From Leifsonia sp. ALI-44-B (lineage in GTDB: Bacteria > Actinomycetota > Actinomycetes > Actinomycetales > Microbacteriaceae), in the NCBI RefSeq assembly GCF_001984125.1, contig NZ_MTQL01000007.1:310001-374000 (forward strand): DNA of 64,000 bases, in the 5' to 3' direction. Made by a program: the position numbers and the translations under genes. Numbering within the stretch: the stretch's first letter is position 1; each line of letters starts with the position of its first letter. The notes below the pieces were generated by a model, which saw only the letters and a list, made by a program, of their open reading frames with translations, did not search any database and was not told the origin of the DNA. Of the stretch, positions 43,647 through 51,836 are shown piece after piece.

Positions 43647-43759
43647 GCGTCCTTTTTCTGCAAGGGAATCTGCCCTGAGGTGGGCATCCCCCGAAATCTA
43701 CGGGCGCCGTGTATCGATCGTGTTTCAGAGAAGTCTCTGTGTTATTTCATAGGATTGCG

Positions 43760-44368
43760 TCACTCGGAGACGTCGTCGTGACGAATTCCGTCAGGTGAGA
43801 CGCGTGGTCCCAGCGCGACGTCCACCAGGCGCGCGGCCACGTCGGCGTCGGCGGGGGCGCGCGTGAGGGTGCGGAAGATCACCGCTCCGAGCAGCGCCTC
43901 GCCCATCTGCTGCAGGGGTGCGTCGGGCGGCAGCTGCCCCACCGCTACCGCCTTCTCGAAGCGTTCGACGAGGAACGAGCTGGTGCCGAACGTGTCGCCG
44001 AGTCGCCCGCCGACGTCGTCGCTTTCGGCACCGGCCGCGATGAGCGAGCGCATGAGCGCCGGCCCACCCTTGCTCTCGAGCAGCACGAAGATCTTGTGCA
44101 GCCAGGTGACCAGATCGGTGCGGATGTCGCCCGTATCGTCTGGCGCTATTCCCTCGGGCAGCAGCAGCCCTTCGAGCAGGCAGTCGGCCACAAGCGCGCC
44201 CTTCGACGTCCACCAGCGGTAGATCGTCTGCTTGCCGACGCCGGCCTCGTGTGCGATGCCCTCCATGGTGAGCTGCTCGTACCCACGGTCGGCGAAGAGC
44301 CGCGCGGTGGCCTGCAGAATGGCCACGCGTGCCGCCTCGCTGCGGGCCCGTCCGCGCTGATGTTCCAT
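43760..44368 (-). CDS. TetR-family regulator of the MMPL exporter
   Basis: Repressor of 202 aa. The N-terminal helix-turn-helix is ILQATARLFADRGYEQLTMEGI, then HEAGVGKQTIYRWWTSKGAL (residues about 17-60); the rest is the ligand-binding helical domain of AcrR type. It is divergent from an MMPL-family exporter with a 22-bp inverted repeat between the two starts, and the repeat lies over the -35 region of both promoters. It therefore probably represses both genes until an exported compound binds. The ATG follows TAGCAT by 6 nt. Confidence 0.93.
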   Translation of the reverse strand: MEHQRGRARSEAARVAILQATARLFADRGYEQLTMEGIAHEAGVGKQTIYRWWTSKGALVADCLLEGLLLPEGIAPDDTGDIRTDLVTWLHKIFVLLESKGGPALMRSLIAAGAESDDVGGRLGDTFGTSSFLVERFEKAVAVGQLPPDAPLQQMGEALLGAVIFRTLTRAPADADVAARLVDVALGPRVSPDGIRHDDVSE

Positions 44369-44374
44369 GCCGCC

Positions 44375-44380
44375 ATGCTA
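44375..44380 (-). promoter_or_regulatory. Leaderless -10 element (TAGCAT) for the TetR gene
   Basis: On the minus strand TAGCAT, 6 nt (ggcggc), ATG at 44368. Confidence 0.5.
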
Positions 44381-44383
44381 GCG

Positions 44384-44413
44384 TTGACGACAATACGAGA
44401 CGGTGCGTATTGC
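44384..44413 (+). promoter_or_regulatory. Promoter and TetR operator of the MMPL exporter
   Basis: TTGACG (44384-44389) and TATTGC (44408-44413), 18 bp apart, form a plausible promoter. The inverted repeat CAATACG-N8-CGTATTG (44391-44412) fills the spacer, so the repressor would block polymerase. Confidence 0.65.
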
Positions 44414-44444
44414 AAACTTCCCGGTTCCGAAAGGCACACTCCGC

Positions 44445-46949
44445 ATGGCTGAACTCCTCTACCGCCTGGGCAAACTCTCGGCACGACGCGCCTGGCTCGT
44501 CATCGCCGCCTGGGCCGTGATCTTCGCGCTCGCGGTGGGTGGCTACCTGATCGGGTCGAAGGGCCTGACGTCGAGCTTCGACATCCCCGGCACCGCATCG
44601 GGCGCCGTGACCGACGAGTTGCAGGAAAAGCTGCCCGACTTCGGCGGAGCATCCGGAACCGTCGTCTTCTCGACCGAGGACGGCAGCGCGCTCACCGACG
44701 AGCAGCGCGCGGACATCAGCGCGCTCATCGCCGACTCGGGTGACCTCGAGGATGTCTCGGATGTGATCGACCCCTTCGACACGGAGCAGCAGCGCGCCGA
44801 CCAGGCCCAGCAGCTCGTCGACGGCCGCCAGCAGATCACCGACGGCGCCGCGCAACTCGACGCCGGTCAGACCCAGTTGGATGCCGGGGCCGCCCAGCTC
44901 GAGGCCGCCCAGACACAGCTCGACCAGGCCCGCGCGCAGGCCGAGGCCGCCGGGTTCCCGACCGCCCAGATCGACGCGCAACAGCAGCAGCTCGACGCCT
45001 CGAAGGCGCAGCTCGACGCGCAGCAGCAGACGCTCACGGATGGCCGCGACGAACTCGAGACCCAGACGTCGAAGCTCGAACTCGGCGCACGTCTGCTCGA
45101 CCTGGCCGACGGCATCCGCTTCGTCTCGGAGGACGGCTCGACCGCGCTCGTCAACGTCGCCTTCACCGAACCGCGCCTCGAGCTCTCGGAAGAGGCCAAG
45201 CAGGGCGTGATCTCACACTTCGAGTCCGAGCCCATCGACGGCGTCGACGTGAGCTTCTCGACCGATATCGCGCAGGGCGTTCCCCAGATCTTCGGCGTGG
45301 GCGAGGTGATCGGCCTCGTCATCGCGGCCATCGTGCTGCTCGTGCTGCTGGGCTCGGTCATCGCCGCGGGCCTGCCGCTCGTGACCGCCATCGTGGGTGT
45401 CGGCATCGGCGTGCTGTCCACGCTGTCGTTCTCGGGCGTCGTGCAGATGGCGTCGGTCACGCCCGTGCTCGGCGTCATGCTGGGGCTCGCCGTGGGCATC
45501 GACTACTCGCTCTTCATCATCAACCGCCACCGCAAGCAACTGCTGCAGGGCGCCGAGGTGCGCGAGTCGATCGGGCTCGCCAACGGCACCGCCGGTAATG
45601 CCGTGATCTTCGCCGGGGCCACCGTCATCGTGGCGCTCCTGGCCCTCAACGTGACGGGCGTGCCGTTCCTCGGCCTCATGGGCACCGCGGGCGCCGTGTG
45701 CGTGGCCGTGGCCGTGCTCATCGCCGTCACGCTGACGCCCGCGCTGCTGGGTCTCGTCGGCGAGCGCGTGCTCGCGAAGAAGCCCCGCGCCCGCGCCGCC
45801 CAGGCGCGCACGGCCGCGGGTGCCGCCCACCACGCCCGGGTCGAGAAGCCCGTGAAACCCATGTCGACCGTGCGCGCCGTCGTCACGGTTCTCGTGAGCA
45901 TCGTGGCGCTGCTCGTCGTAGCGATCCCGTCGCTGTCGATGCGCGTTGGCCTGCCCGACGGCTCCTCCGAGCCCGAAGATTCCGCGTCCTACCGCGCCTA
46001 CACGCTCACGCAGGACGAGTTCGGCGCCGGCACCAACAGCACGCTGCTCGTCACGGCGCAGCTGCCCGCCGGCCTCGACGACGACCAGGTGCTCGAGAAG
46101 CAGGTGCTCGTCGCCGAGAAGATCGCCGACCAGGAGGATGTCGTCTCGGTCGCGCCCATCGCCGTTTCGGATGACAACGAGCTCGCCGCTTTCCAGGTCA
46201 TCCCGGCCGAGGGCCCCAACAGCGTGTCGACCGAACAGCTCGTGCGCGACCTGCGGCTCCTGCCCGCCATCGACGGCGACATCCAGCTGGGCGTAGCGGG
46301 CCAGGCCGCCATCAACATCGACATCTCGGAGAGCCTGGCCGCCGTGCTGCCGCTCTACCTCGCGGTGGTCGTTGGCCTGTCGCTGCTCATCATGATCCTC
46401 GTGTTCCGTTCGCTGCTGGTGCCGCTGATCGCGACGGGCGGGTTCATCCTGTCGCTCTTCGCCACCTACGGCGCGGTCGTCGCGGTGTTCCAGTGGGGAT
46501 GGTTCGCCGACGTCATCGGCCTGCACAGCACGGGCCCGATCCTGAGCTTCCTTCCGGTCATCCTGGTCGGAATCCTGTTCGGACTCGCCATGGACTACCA
46601 GCTGTTCCTGGCATCCGGCATGCGCGAGGCGTATGTGCACGGGGCGCCCGCACGGCTCGCCGTCATGCAGGGCTTCCGGGCGGGGCGCGCGGTCGTCACG
46701 GCCGCGGCGCTCATCATGGTGTCGGTGTTCGGCGGGTTCATCTTCTCCGAGGCCACCATCATCCGCTCGATCGGTTTCGGCCTGGCCTTCGGCGTGCTGC
46801 TCGACGCGTTCGTGGTGCGCATGCTGCTCATGCCGGCGCTCATGCACCTGCTGGGGCGCTCAGCCTGGTGGATCCCGCGCTGGCTCGACCGCATCCTGCC
46901 CAACGTGGATGTCGAGGGCGCGGCGCTCGAGCGTCGCCACCACGTCTAG
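44445..46949 (+). CDS. MMPL/RND-family membrane exporter
   Basis: Exporter of 834 aa with two blocks of membrane helices (about 20-40 and 285-445; 485-505 and 640-815). An extracellular loop contains Gln/Ala/Leu repeats (DGAAQLDAGQTQLDAGAAQL, residues about 140-225), a predicted long coiled coil. GVMLGLAVGIDYSLFIINRHR and GILFGLAMDYQLFLASGMREA are the MMPL proton-relay segments with paired Asp-Tyr. Likely substrates are lipids or hydrophobic drugs. The start at 44445 has GAAAGG upstream. Controlled by the divergent TetR regulator. Confidence 0.92.
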   Translation: MAELLYRLGKLSARRAWLVIAAWAVIFALAVGGYLIGSKGLTSSFDIPGTASGAVTDELQEKLPDFGGASGTVVFSTEDGSALTDEQRADISALIADSGDLEDVSDVIDPFDTEQQRADQAQQLVDGRQQITDGAAQLDAGQTQLDAGAAQLEAAQTQLDQARAQAEAAGFPTAQIDAQQQQLDASKAQLDAQQQTLTDGRDELETQTSKLELGARLLDLADGIRFVSEDGSTALVNVAFTEPRLELSEEAKQGVISHFESEPIDGVDVSFSTDIAQGVPQIFGVGEVIGLVIAAIVLLVLLGSVIAAGLPLVTAIVGVGIGVLSTLSFSGVVQMASVTPVLGVMLGLAVGIDYSLFIINRHRKQLLQGAEVRESIGLANGTAGNAVIFAGATVIVALLALNVTGVPFLGLMGTAGAVCVAVAVLIAVTLTPALLGLVGERVLAKKPRARAAQARTAAGAAHHARVEKPVKPMSTVRAVVTVLVSIVALLVVAIPSLSMRVGLPDGSSEPEDSASYRAYTLTQDEFGAGTNSTLLVTAQLPAGLDDDQVLEKQVLVAEKIADQEDVVSVAPIAVSDDNELAAFQVIPAEGPNSVSTEQLVRDLRLLPAIDGDIQLGVAGQAAINIDISESLAAVLPLYLAVVVGLSLLIMILVFRSLLVPLIATGGFILSLFATYGAVVAVFQWGWFADVIGLHSTGPILSFLPVILVGILFGLAMDYQLFLASGMREAYVHGAPARLAVMQGFRAGRAVVTAAALIMVSVFGGFIFSEATIIRSIGFGLAFGVLLDAFVVRMLLMPALMHLLGRSAWWIPRWLDRILPNVDVEGAALERRHHV

Positions 46950-47003
46950 CGGGGGCGACGCCCGGGCACGGGCTCTCGGCACGCGGCCTGCGCGCCCGAC
47001 CGA

Positions 47004-48008
47004 TCAGTTGACGATCTGCACCTTGATCTGGTCGGGGCGTGTGGCGGCAGCCATGGCCTCCGCGTAGTCCTCGATACCGAAGGTCGACGTGACGAGGCCC
47101 TCGAGCTCGCCCTGCAACTCGACCATGCGCTCGGCCGATTCGCCGTACTTCTCGGCGAGCGAGTTCGAACCGATGATGCTGAGCTCCTTGGCGAAGACCT
47201 CATACGGCAGCAGGGGCACGCTGGCCGTCGGCGCCGCGACCCCCATCTGCACGAGGCGTCCCCGCGGGCCGAGCACCGAGATCGCGTTCTCGATCGCCAC
47301 GGGATGCCCGCTGGCGTCGAGCGCGAGATCGAACACGTCCCGGTCGAGCTCATCGACCGACGAGACGGCCTGCAGCGCACCGAGCTGGGCTGCGGCCTCG
47401 CGACGCGCGGGGTTGGGCTCGACCACGCGGATGCCCGTGGCCCCTTCGGCATTACCGAGGATGACGGCCATGAGCCCGATCGAGCCGGCCCCGAAGATCA
47501 CGAGCTCCTGGTCTTTCCAGTCGGGCACCCGTTCGAGGGCGTGCAGGACGCACGCGAACGGTTCGATGAGCGGCGCCGCGCGGTGCGTGATGCGCTCGTC
47601 GAGGGGGAACGTGATGCGCGCGGGCACGGCCACGAACTCGGCCACCGAACCATCCACGGCCACGCCGACCGGCAGGATGTTGACGCACAGGTTCGTGGCC
47701 CCGCGCCGGCACCACGTGCACACGCCGCAGGAGATGTTGGGGTTGACGCCCACGTAGTCGCCCTCGGCGAAGGTCGAGACATCCGACCCGACCGCCGTGA
47801 CGTAGCCGGCGAACTCGTGTCCGGGCACGACGGGGAAGCGCCCGTGCGGGTACTCCCCCGAGGCCAGGTGCAGATCGGTTCCGCACACACCCGTTCCGAC
47901 CGGGGCGATGACGACCTCGTCGGCCGCCGGGCGGGGCACGGGCAGGTTGCGGATGTCGATTCCACCCGTTCCGTCGAGGACGGCGGCGCGCATTGTTCGA
48001 TCGGTCAT
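47004..48008 (-). CDS. Zinc-dependent medium-chain alcohol/polyol dehydrogenase
   Basis: Oxidises a sugar alcohol or secondary alcohol with NAD(P), 334 aa. The catalytic zinc site is GVCGTDLHLASG with the Cys ligand and GHEFAG. The structural zinc site is NPNISCGVCTWCRRGATNLC, holding four cysteines. The Rossmann motif is VIFGAGSIGLMA. This is the sorbitol/xylitol/threonine dehydrogenase subgroup. The start has GGAG upstream. It lies 61 bases after a polyol-type MFS permease in the same operon, next to a GntR regulator, so it probably oxidises the imported polyol to a ketose. Confidence 0.9.
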   Translation of the reverse strand: MTDRTMRAAVLDGTGGIDIRNLPVPRPAADEVVIAPVGTGVCGTDLHLASGEYPHGRFPVVPGHEFAGYVTAVGSDVSTFAEGDYVGVNPNISCGVCTWCRRGATNLCVNILPVGVAVDGSVAEFVAVPARITFPLDERITHRAAPLIEPFACVLHALERVPDWKDQELVIFGAGSIGLMAVILGNAEGATGIRVVEPNPARREAAAQLGALQAVSSVDELDRDVFDLALDASGHPVAIENAISVLGPRGRLVQMGVAAPTASVPLLPYEVFAKELSIIGSNSLAEKYGESAERMVELQGELEGLVTSTFGIEDYAEAMAAATRPDQIKVQIVN

Positions 48009-48069
48009 GTTTTCACTCCACAAAGGTGTTCGATAGGTGAGGGGCGTTGCGGGCCCGCGGCGGGAACCG

Positions 48070-49422
48070 TCAGCCCCGGGTCTTGGCCGAACGCGTCGCC
48101 GCGGCCGGGTCGCCCGCGAAGGCCTGCAGGGTTCCGCCCTCTTCGACCACGCGCTGGGCCTCGTCGGGAACCTGGAGCCAGCGCACCGAGATGCCCGCGA
48201 GCACGTACAGCACGGCGAAGATGATCGTGACGCCACCGGCGCCGAGAGGCGCGAGGAAGAGTGCAACGATACCGGGGCCGACGAACGTGGCCGCACCGGC
48301 GCCGAGGTTCAATACGGCGATCGAGTTGCCCTTCTGCGCGGGGGCCATGAGCGACATGAGCACCGAGATGGGCGTGAAACCGGCGAGCGTGATGCCGAAG
48401 AACGCGGCGCAGAGGGCCGAGACCCAGTACTGGTCGCCGACATACTGCGGCAGGAAGTAGAAGGCGAGCACGGCCACGGCCGAACCGATGCAGCCGAACC
48501 ACCGCAGCGTGCGGTGCCAGCCGAGGCGGTCGCTCAACACACCGAAGAACAGGTTGGCGAAGATATTCGAGGCGCCGAGGATGAAGACGAGCTGCAGCCA
48601 TCCGGACGTCCCGAAGCCCAGATCGACCGCGAAGATCGTCGGGAAGAAGACGAAGAGGCCGAATTGCGGCGCCGTGTTGATGACGCGCACGAGGCAGCCG
48701 AGCCCCACGCGGGGGTTGGTAAACGCGATGGCCACGCTATCGATGAGGCTGCGACCCGTCGTGATGTGCGGCGCCGCCTGACGGCCGCCGCCCTGCGCGT
48801 TGCGCAACCCGACGAGGGCGAAAACGCCGCCGAGGACGACGAGCGAGAGGGCCACCCAGAAGGTCCAATAGGGGCCGATGAATGGCACGGTGCCGCTGGC
48901 GACGAGCGAGCCGAGCGTGGGGAGACCGCCCGTGAAGGCGAAGTAGAACCACCCGACCGCGCTGCCGAGGCGGTTGGCCGGGCTGGCACCCAGCACCCAC
49001 ACGAGGAAACCGTAGGCGAAGAGCGGGTAGGCGACGCCGCGCAGGCCGTAGATCACGAGCATGAGCGTGAAGTTCTCGGTGGGCAGGGCCACGGCGAGGA
49101 AGAGCACCTGCAGCACGGCCCACAGAGTGAGGCCGATGATCATGACCCGGCGCGGGCCCCACACATCGGAGAGGGCGCCGGACAACCAGGAACCGAGCGT
49201 GACCATGAGGCCGTAAACCGTGATGATGACGGCGGCGTTGGTCTCGCCGCCCGCGCCGTTATCCGCGAGGAACGGGGCGATGTAGCCCGATTCGACCCCG
49301 TCGCCGATCATGAACAGCAGCAGGCCGACGAAACCCCAGACGAGGGGTTTCGGAATTCCGATCTTTTCGATGAACCCCTGGGCCTTCGGGCCATCGGAGT
49401 GGATACTCGTCGTCACTGACAT
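48070..49422 (-). CDS. MFS polyol permease (RbtT/DalT-like)
   Basis: Proton-coupled importer of a sugar alcohol, 450 aa, 12 helices. Opening helix GFVGLLLFMIGDGVESGYIAPFL and loop GALSDVWGPRRVMIIG (motif A), with the conserved YGLRGVAYPLFAYGFLVW segment, place it with ribitol/arabitol permeases. The start has GAGGGA upstream, and a perfect palindrome CGCAGCGCTGCG (49446-49457) lies in its leader. It is the first gene of the transporter/dehydrogenase operon and is divergent from the GntR gene across the shared operator. Confidence 0.9.
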   Translation of the reverse strand: MSVTTSIHSDGPKAQGFIEKIGIPKPLVWGFVGLLLFMIGDGVESGYIAPFLADNGAGGETNAAVIITVYGLMVTLGSWLSGALSDVWGPRRVMIIGLTLWAVLQVLFLAVALPTENFTLMLVIYGLRGVAYPLFAYGFLVWVLGASPANRLGSAVGWFYFAFTGGLPTLGSLVASGTVPFIGPYWTFWVALSLVVLGGVFALVGLRNAQGGGRQAAPHITTGRSLIDSVAIAFTNPRVGLGCLVRVINTAPQFGLFVFFPTIFAVDLGFGTSGWLQLVFILGASNIFANLFFGVLSDRLGWHRTLRWFGCIGSAVAVLAFYFLPQYVGDQYWVSALCAAFFGITLAGFTPISVLMSLMAPAQKGNSIAVLNLGAGAATFVGPGIVALFLAPLGAGGVTIIFAVLYVLAGISVRWLQVPDEAQRVVEEGGTLQAFAGDPAAATRSAKTRG

Positions 49423-49556
49423 TGATTTTCCCTCGTGTCACGCAGCGCAGCGCTGCGAATACTTGTCGCGAGCCGGGCGGGGCGCCCGTTCTCTCTCACG
49501 GTCGTGGCGGCCCGAGTGGTGCCCGGTGGGTCAGCGACCTTGCTGATCGTTCGATC

Positions 49557-49573
49557 TTGTACGTACAGACAGT
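49557..49573. promoter_or_regulatory. GntR-type operator, copy A
   Basis: TTGTACGTACAGAC followed by AG, with the 10-bp palindrome TGTACGTACA at its core (49558-49567). It lies between the divergent permease and GntR starts and is nearly repeated upstream of the aldolase gene at 55.75 kb. Confidence 0.7.
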
Positions 49574-49671
49574 ACCACCCGGACAGGCGGCCTGACCAGA
49601 GGGTCTCGACAATACGAATCGACCGGCGTGCCGGTATCGGGCTATACGATGGCGCTCGAAGGAGTGTGGAA

Positions 49672-50418
49672 ATGTCGCAGACCATCGAACGCACCTCACC
49701 CGTGCCCTACTACGAGCAGCTCGCCGAGATCTTGCGCGCGCAGATCCTCGACGGAGCCATCCCGCCGGATGAGCGACTGCCCAGCGAATCCGAGCTCTGC
49801 CGCGAATACGGCCTGTCGCGCGCGACCGTGCGACAGACGCTGCAGAAGCTCGAGACCGACGGGTTCGCGCGCCGGGTGCCCCGCCGCGGTGTGTTCGCGA
49901 GCACGCCCGTCGAGACATCCGGGTGGACCGTGCAAGAAGGTTTTCTCGAATCCCAGATCCGGCACGGCCGCGTGGGCATCGAAACGCGCGTCATCGATGC
50001 GCGCTTCACCCGCCCGCCCCGGCATGTGGCCGACGCGCTGCAGGTCGGCGCCGGCGACGACGTCTTCGCCCTCGAACGCGTGCGCTCGCTCGAGGGGCGC
50101 ATCGCCATGTTCAGCACGAACTGGTTCCCGGATGCCTCGGGACAGTCGATGTCGACCGCTTCCGAGGTGCTCGACGGATCCGCCTCGGTGAACGAGCGCC
50201 TGCGCGCCGCCGGTTTCGTCACGAGCGGCGCGAAACGCGTCATCCACGCCCTGCGCGCCCCCGACACCGTTGCCGCGCACCTGCAGGTCGGCACCGATGA
50301 GCCCGTGCTGCGCGTGCGCTCGCTGTCGTGGGACGACCGCGGCACGAAGTTCGACTACTACGAGACGTGGGTGCTCACCGACGTGATCCCGCTCGAGGTG
50401 AGCGTTTCCGCGAGCTGA
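49672..50418 (+). CDS. GntR/HutC-family regulator of the polyol locus
   Basis: Transcription factor of 248 aa. N-terminal winged helix: VPYYEQLAEILRAQILDGAI, LPSESELCREYGLSRATVRQ (about 10-75). C-terminal UTRA effector domain: FLESQIRHGRVGIETRVID, VFALERVRSLEG, LRVRSLSWDDRGTKFDYYETW. The ATG at 49672 has AAGGAGTGTGG upstream, so earlier in-frame codons are rejected. It lies between the two halves of the polyol locus, convergent with the kinase operon (13 bases apart) and divergent from the permease, and probably binds the TGTACGTACA elements. Confidence 0.92.
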   Translation: MSQTIERTSPVPYYEQLAEILRAQILDGAIPPDERLPSESELCREYGLSRATVRQTLQKLETDGFARRVPRRGVFASTPVETSGWTVQEGFLESQIRHGRVGIETRVIDARFTRPPRHVADALQVGAGDDVFALERVRSLEGRIAMFSTNWFPDASGQSMSTASEVLDGSASVNERLRAAGFVTSGAKRVIHALRAPDTVAAHLQVGTDEPVLRVRSLSWDDRGTKFDYYETWVLTDVIPLEVSVSAS

Positions 50419-50431
50419 GGCACACGTCACC

Positions 50432-51802
50432 TCAGCCGAGCATCTCGGTGCTGAAACCGCCCAGGGCGAGCGTGGCATCGGGGGCCCACCCGCGCGCGGC
50501 GGCCGCGAGCAGAGCGGCACCGACGGCCGTGACCTCGGGTTCGAGGATGGGGGCCGCCCGGGTTCCGTGCACCGCCGACTTGATCTCGATCCACCCGGGC
50601 GAGCGCACCCAGCCGCCCGCCAGCCGCACCCCGCCACCCGGCACACCGACGGCATCGACCGCGTCGCGGCCCGCCCGAGCGAGCGCGCCGAGCACGGCCG
50701 ACGCGAGCGCCAGAGGGTCTCGCGGTGCATCGGGGGCGAACGCGGGCGTGCCGCCACCCCGCTCGCCCGGCAGGAAGATGCCCGAATCCCAGAGCGGCAG
50801 CGGTTCGACGCGGCCCACGAGGATCGCGCGGATCTGATCCGCGACGGCGGCATCCTGCGACGCCCACTGCACGTTGCGCGCCAGTTCCTCGACGCGCAGC
50901 AGCGTGAAACCGCTCGAACGGATGCCCGGCCCGACGTCGACGTGCGCCCCGCGCGGCGCGGGCGCGGACGCCTCGGCCACGACCACCTCGGCCGTGCCCA
51001 TCGAGTCGAGCACCGTGTTCGGGATCATCTGCCGCACACCCCATCCGGCGATCGGGTGGTCGTGCCCACCCGCCACGGTGATCGCATCCGGGGCGACGAC
51101 GTCGGCCGCACGCAACGTGGCCGAATCGAGCGGCCCGGCAATCTCGCCGGTCGTCAGCACCTCGGGCAGCAGATCGGCCGAGCCGAGCGTGACCTCGACG
51201 CGCTCCGACGCCCAGCGCCGGTCCGTCGAGCGCCACGCCGAAGTGCGCGCGGCGAGGGTGTCGCTGAAGAAGGGGCGCCGCGTCCACCGAACGGCCGCCA
51301 GATCGGTCAGCGCGAGCCAGTGTCGGGCCGACCCAGCCGCGCGCTGTTCGCGCGCCCACGACCATCCGACGAGCGTGCGCACGGCGTCGGTCTCGGCGTC
51401 ATACGACTCGTCGTCGTGCAAACGGTCACGTAGCCCGCGGAAGATGTCGCGCCGACGCGGGTCGAACCAGGTGAGCGGCGGCGTCAGCACCCGCAGGTCG
51501 TCGTCGACGAGGACGCCGTCCTCCCCCACGCCGGCCACGCAGACGGCGTGGATGGAGTAGACGTCGCCGCAGACCTCGATGAGCATCTCCTCGACGACCG
51601 CGAAGAGGGCCTCAGCCTTGACCGAGAGCTCGGCGTCGCGCGGCGTCGGACGGCTCGCGCGGGCGACCACGGCCCCCGAGCGGTCGAGCGCCACGACCTT
51701 GGTGTTGGTGCTGCCGAGGTCGACGCCGCAGGCGACGGGGATGCGCAATGTGCGGGTCAGCTCGACACCTCCTCCGTGTGGGTTATGAGGGCCGCTCGGC
51801 AC
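50432..51802 (-). CDS. FGGY-family carbohydrate kinase
   Basis: ATP-dependent sugar kinase of 456 aa with the FGGY fold: phosphate-binding VACGVDLGSTNTKVVALDRS, AVCVAGVGEDGVLVD, AGGHDHPIAGWGV with the catalytic Asp, and VRLAGGWVRSPG near the end. The sugar is unknown. The start is uncertain. The first GTG (51802) has no ribosome site, while GGAGGAGG at about 51767-51775 would serve an in-frame CTG at 51760 or TTG at 51748, either giving a more typical N-terminus. It is the last of four genes that start with the aldolase. Confidence 0.88.
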   Translation of the reverse strand: MPSGPHNPHGGGVELTRTLRIPVACGVDLGSTNTKVVALDRSGAVVARASRPTPRDAELSVKAEALFAVVEEMLIEVCGDVYSIHAVCVAGVGEDGVLVDDDLRVLTPPLTWFDPRRRDIFRGLRDRLHDDESYDAETDAVRTLVGWSWAREQRAAGSARHWLALTDLAAVRWTRRPFFSDTLAARTSAWRSTDRRWASERVEVTLGSADLLPEVLTTGEIAGPLDSATLRAADVVAPDAITVAGGHDHPIAGWGVRQMIPNTVLDSMGTAEVVVAEASAPAPRGAHVDVGPGIRSSGFTLLRVEELARNVQWASQDAAVADQIRAILVGRVEPLPLWDSGIFLPGERGGGTPAFAPDAPRDPLALASAVLGALARAGRDAVDAVGVPGGGVRLAGGWVRSPGWIEIKSAVHGTRAAPILEPEVTAVGAALLAAAARGWAPDATLALGGFSTEMLG

Positions 51803-51836
51803 CGCGCCCGCACACGACGATAGCGCCCGCGCCGCC

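Noticed and set aside
45213-46847. A 544-codon open frame on the minus strand opposite the MMPL gene
   Set aside because: It is His/Asp/Arg/Glu-rich with no motif, the mirror of hydrophobic codons on the plus strand. The same holds for frames opposite the genes at 24839, 17922 and 32794.
49446-49457. Palindrome CGCAGCGCTGCG as a second operator of the polyol locus
   Set aside because: It is not repeated before the aldolase operon and may be a chance GC-rich palindrome, so it is only mentioned under the permease.
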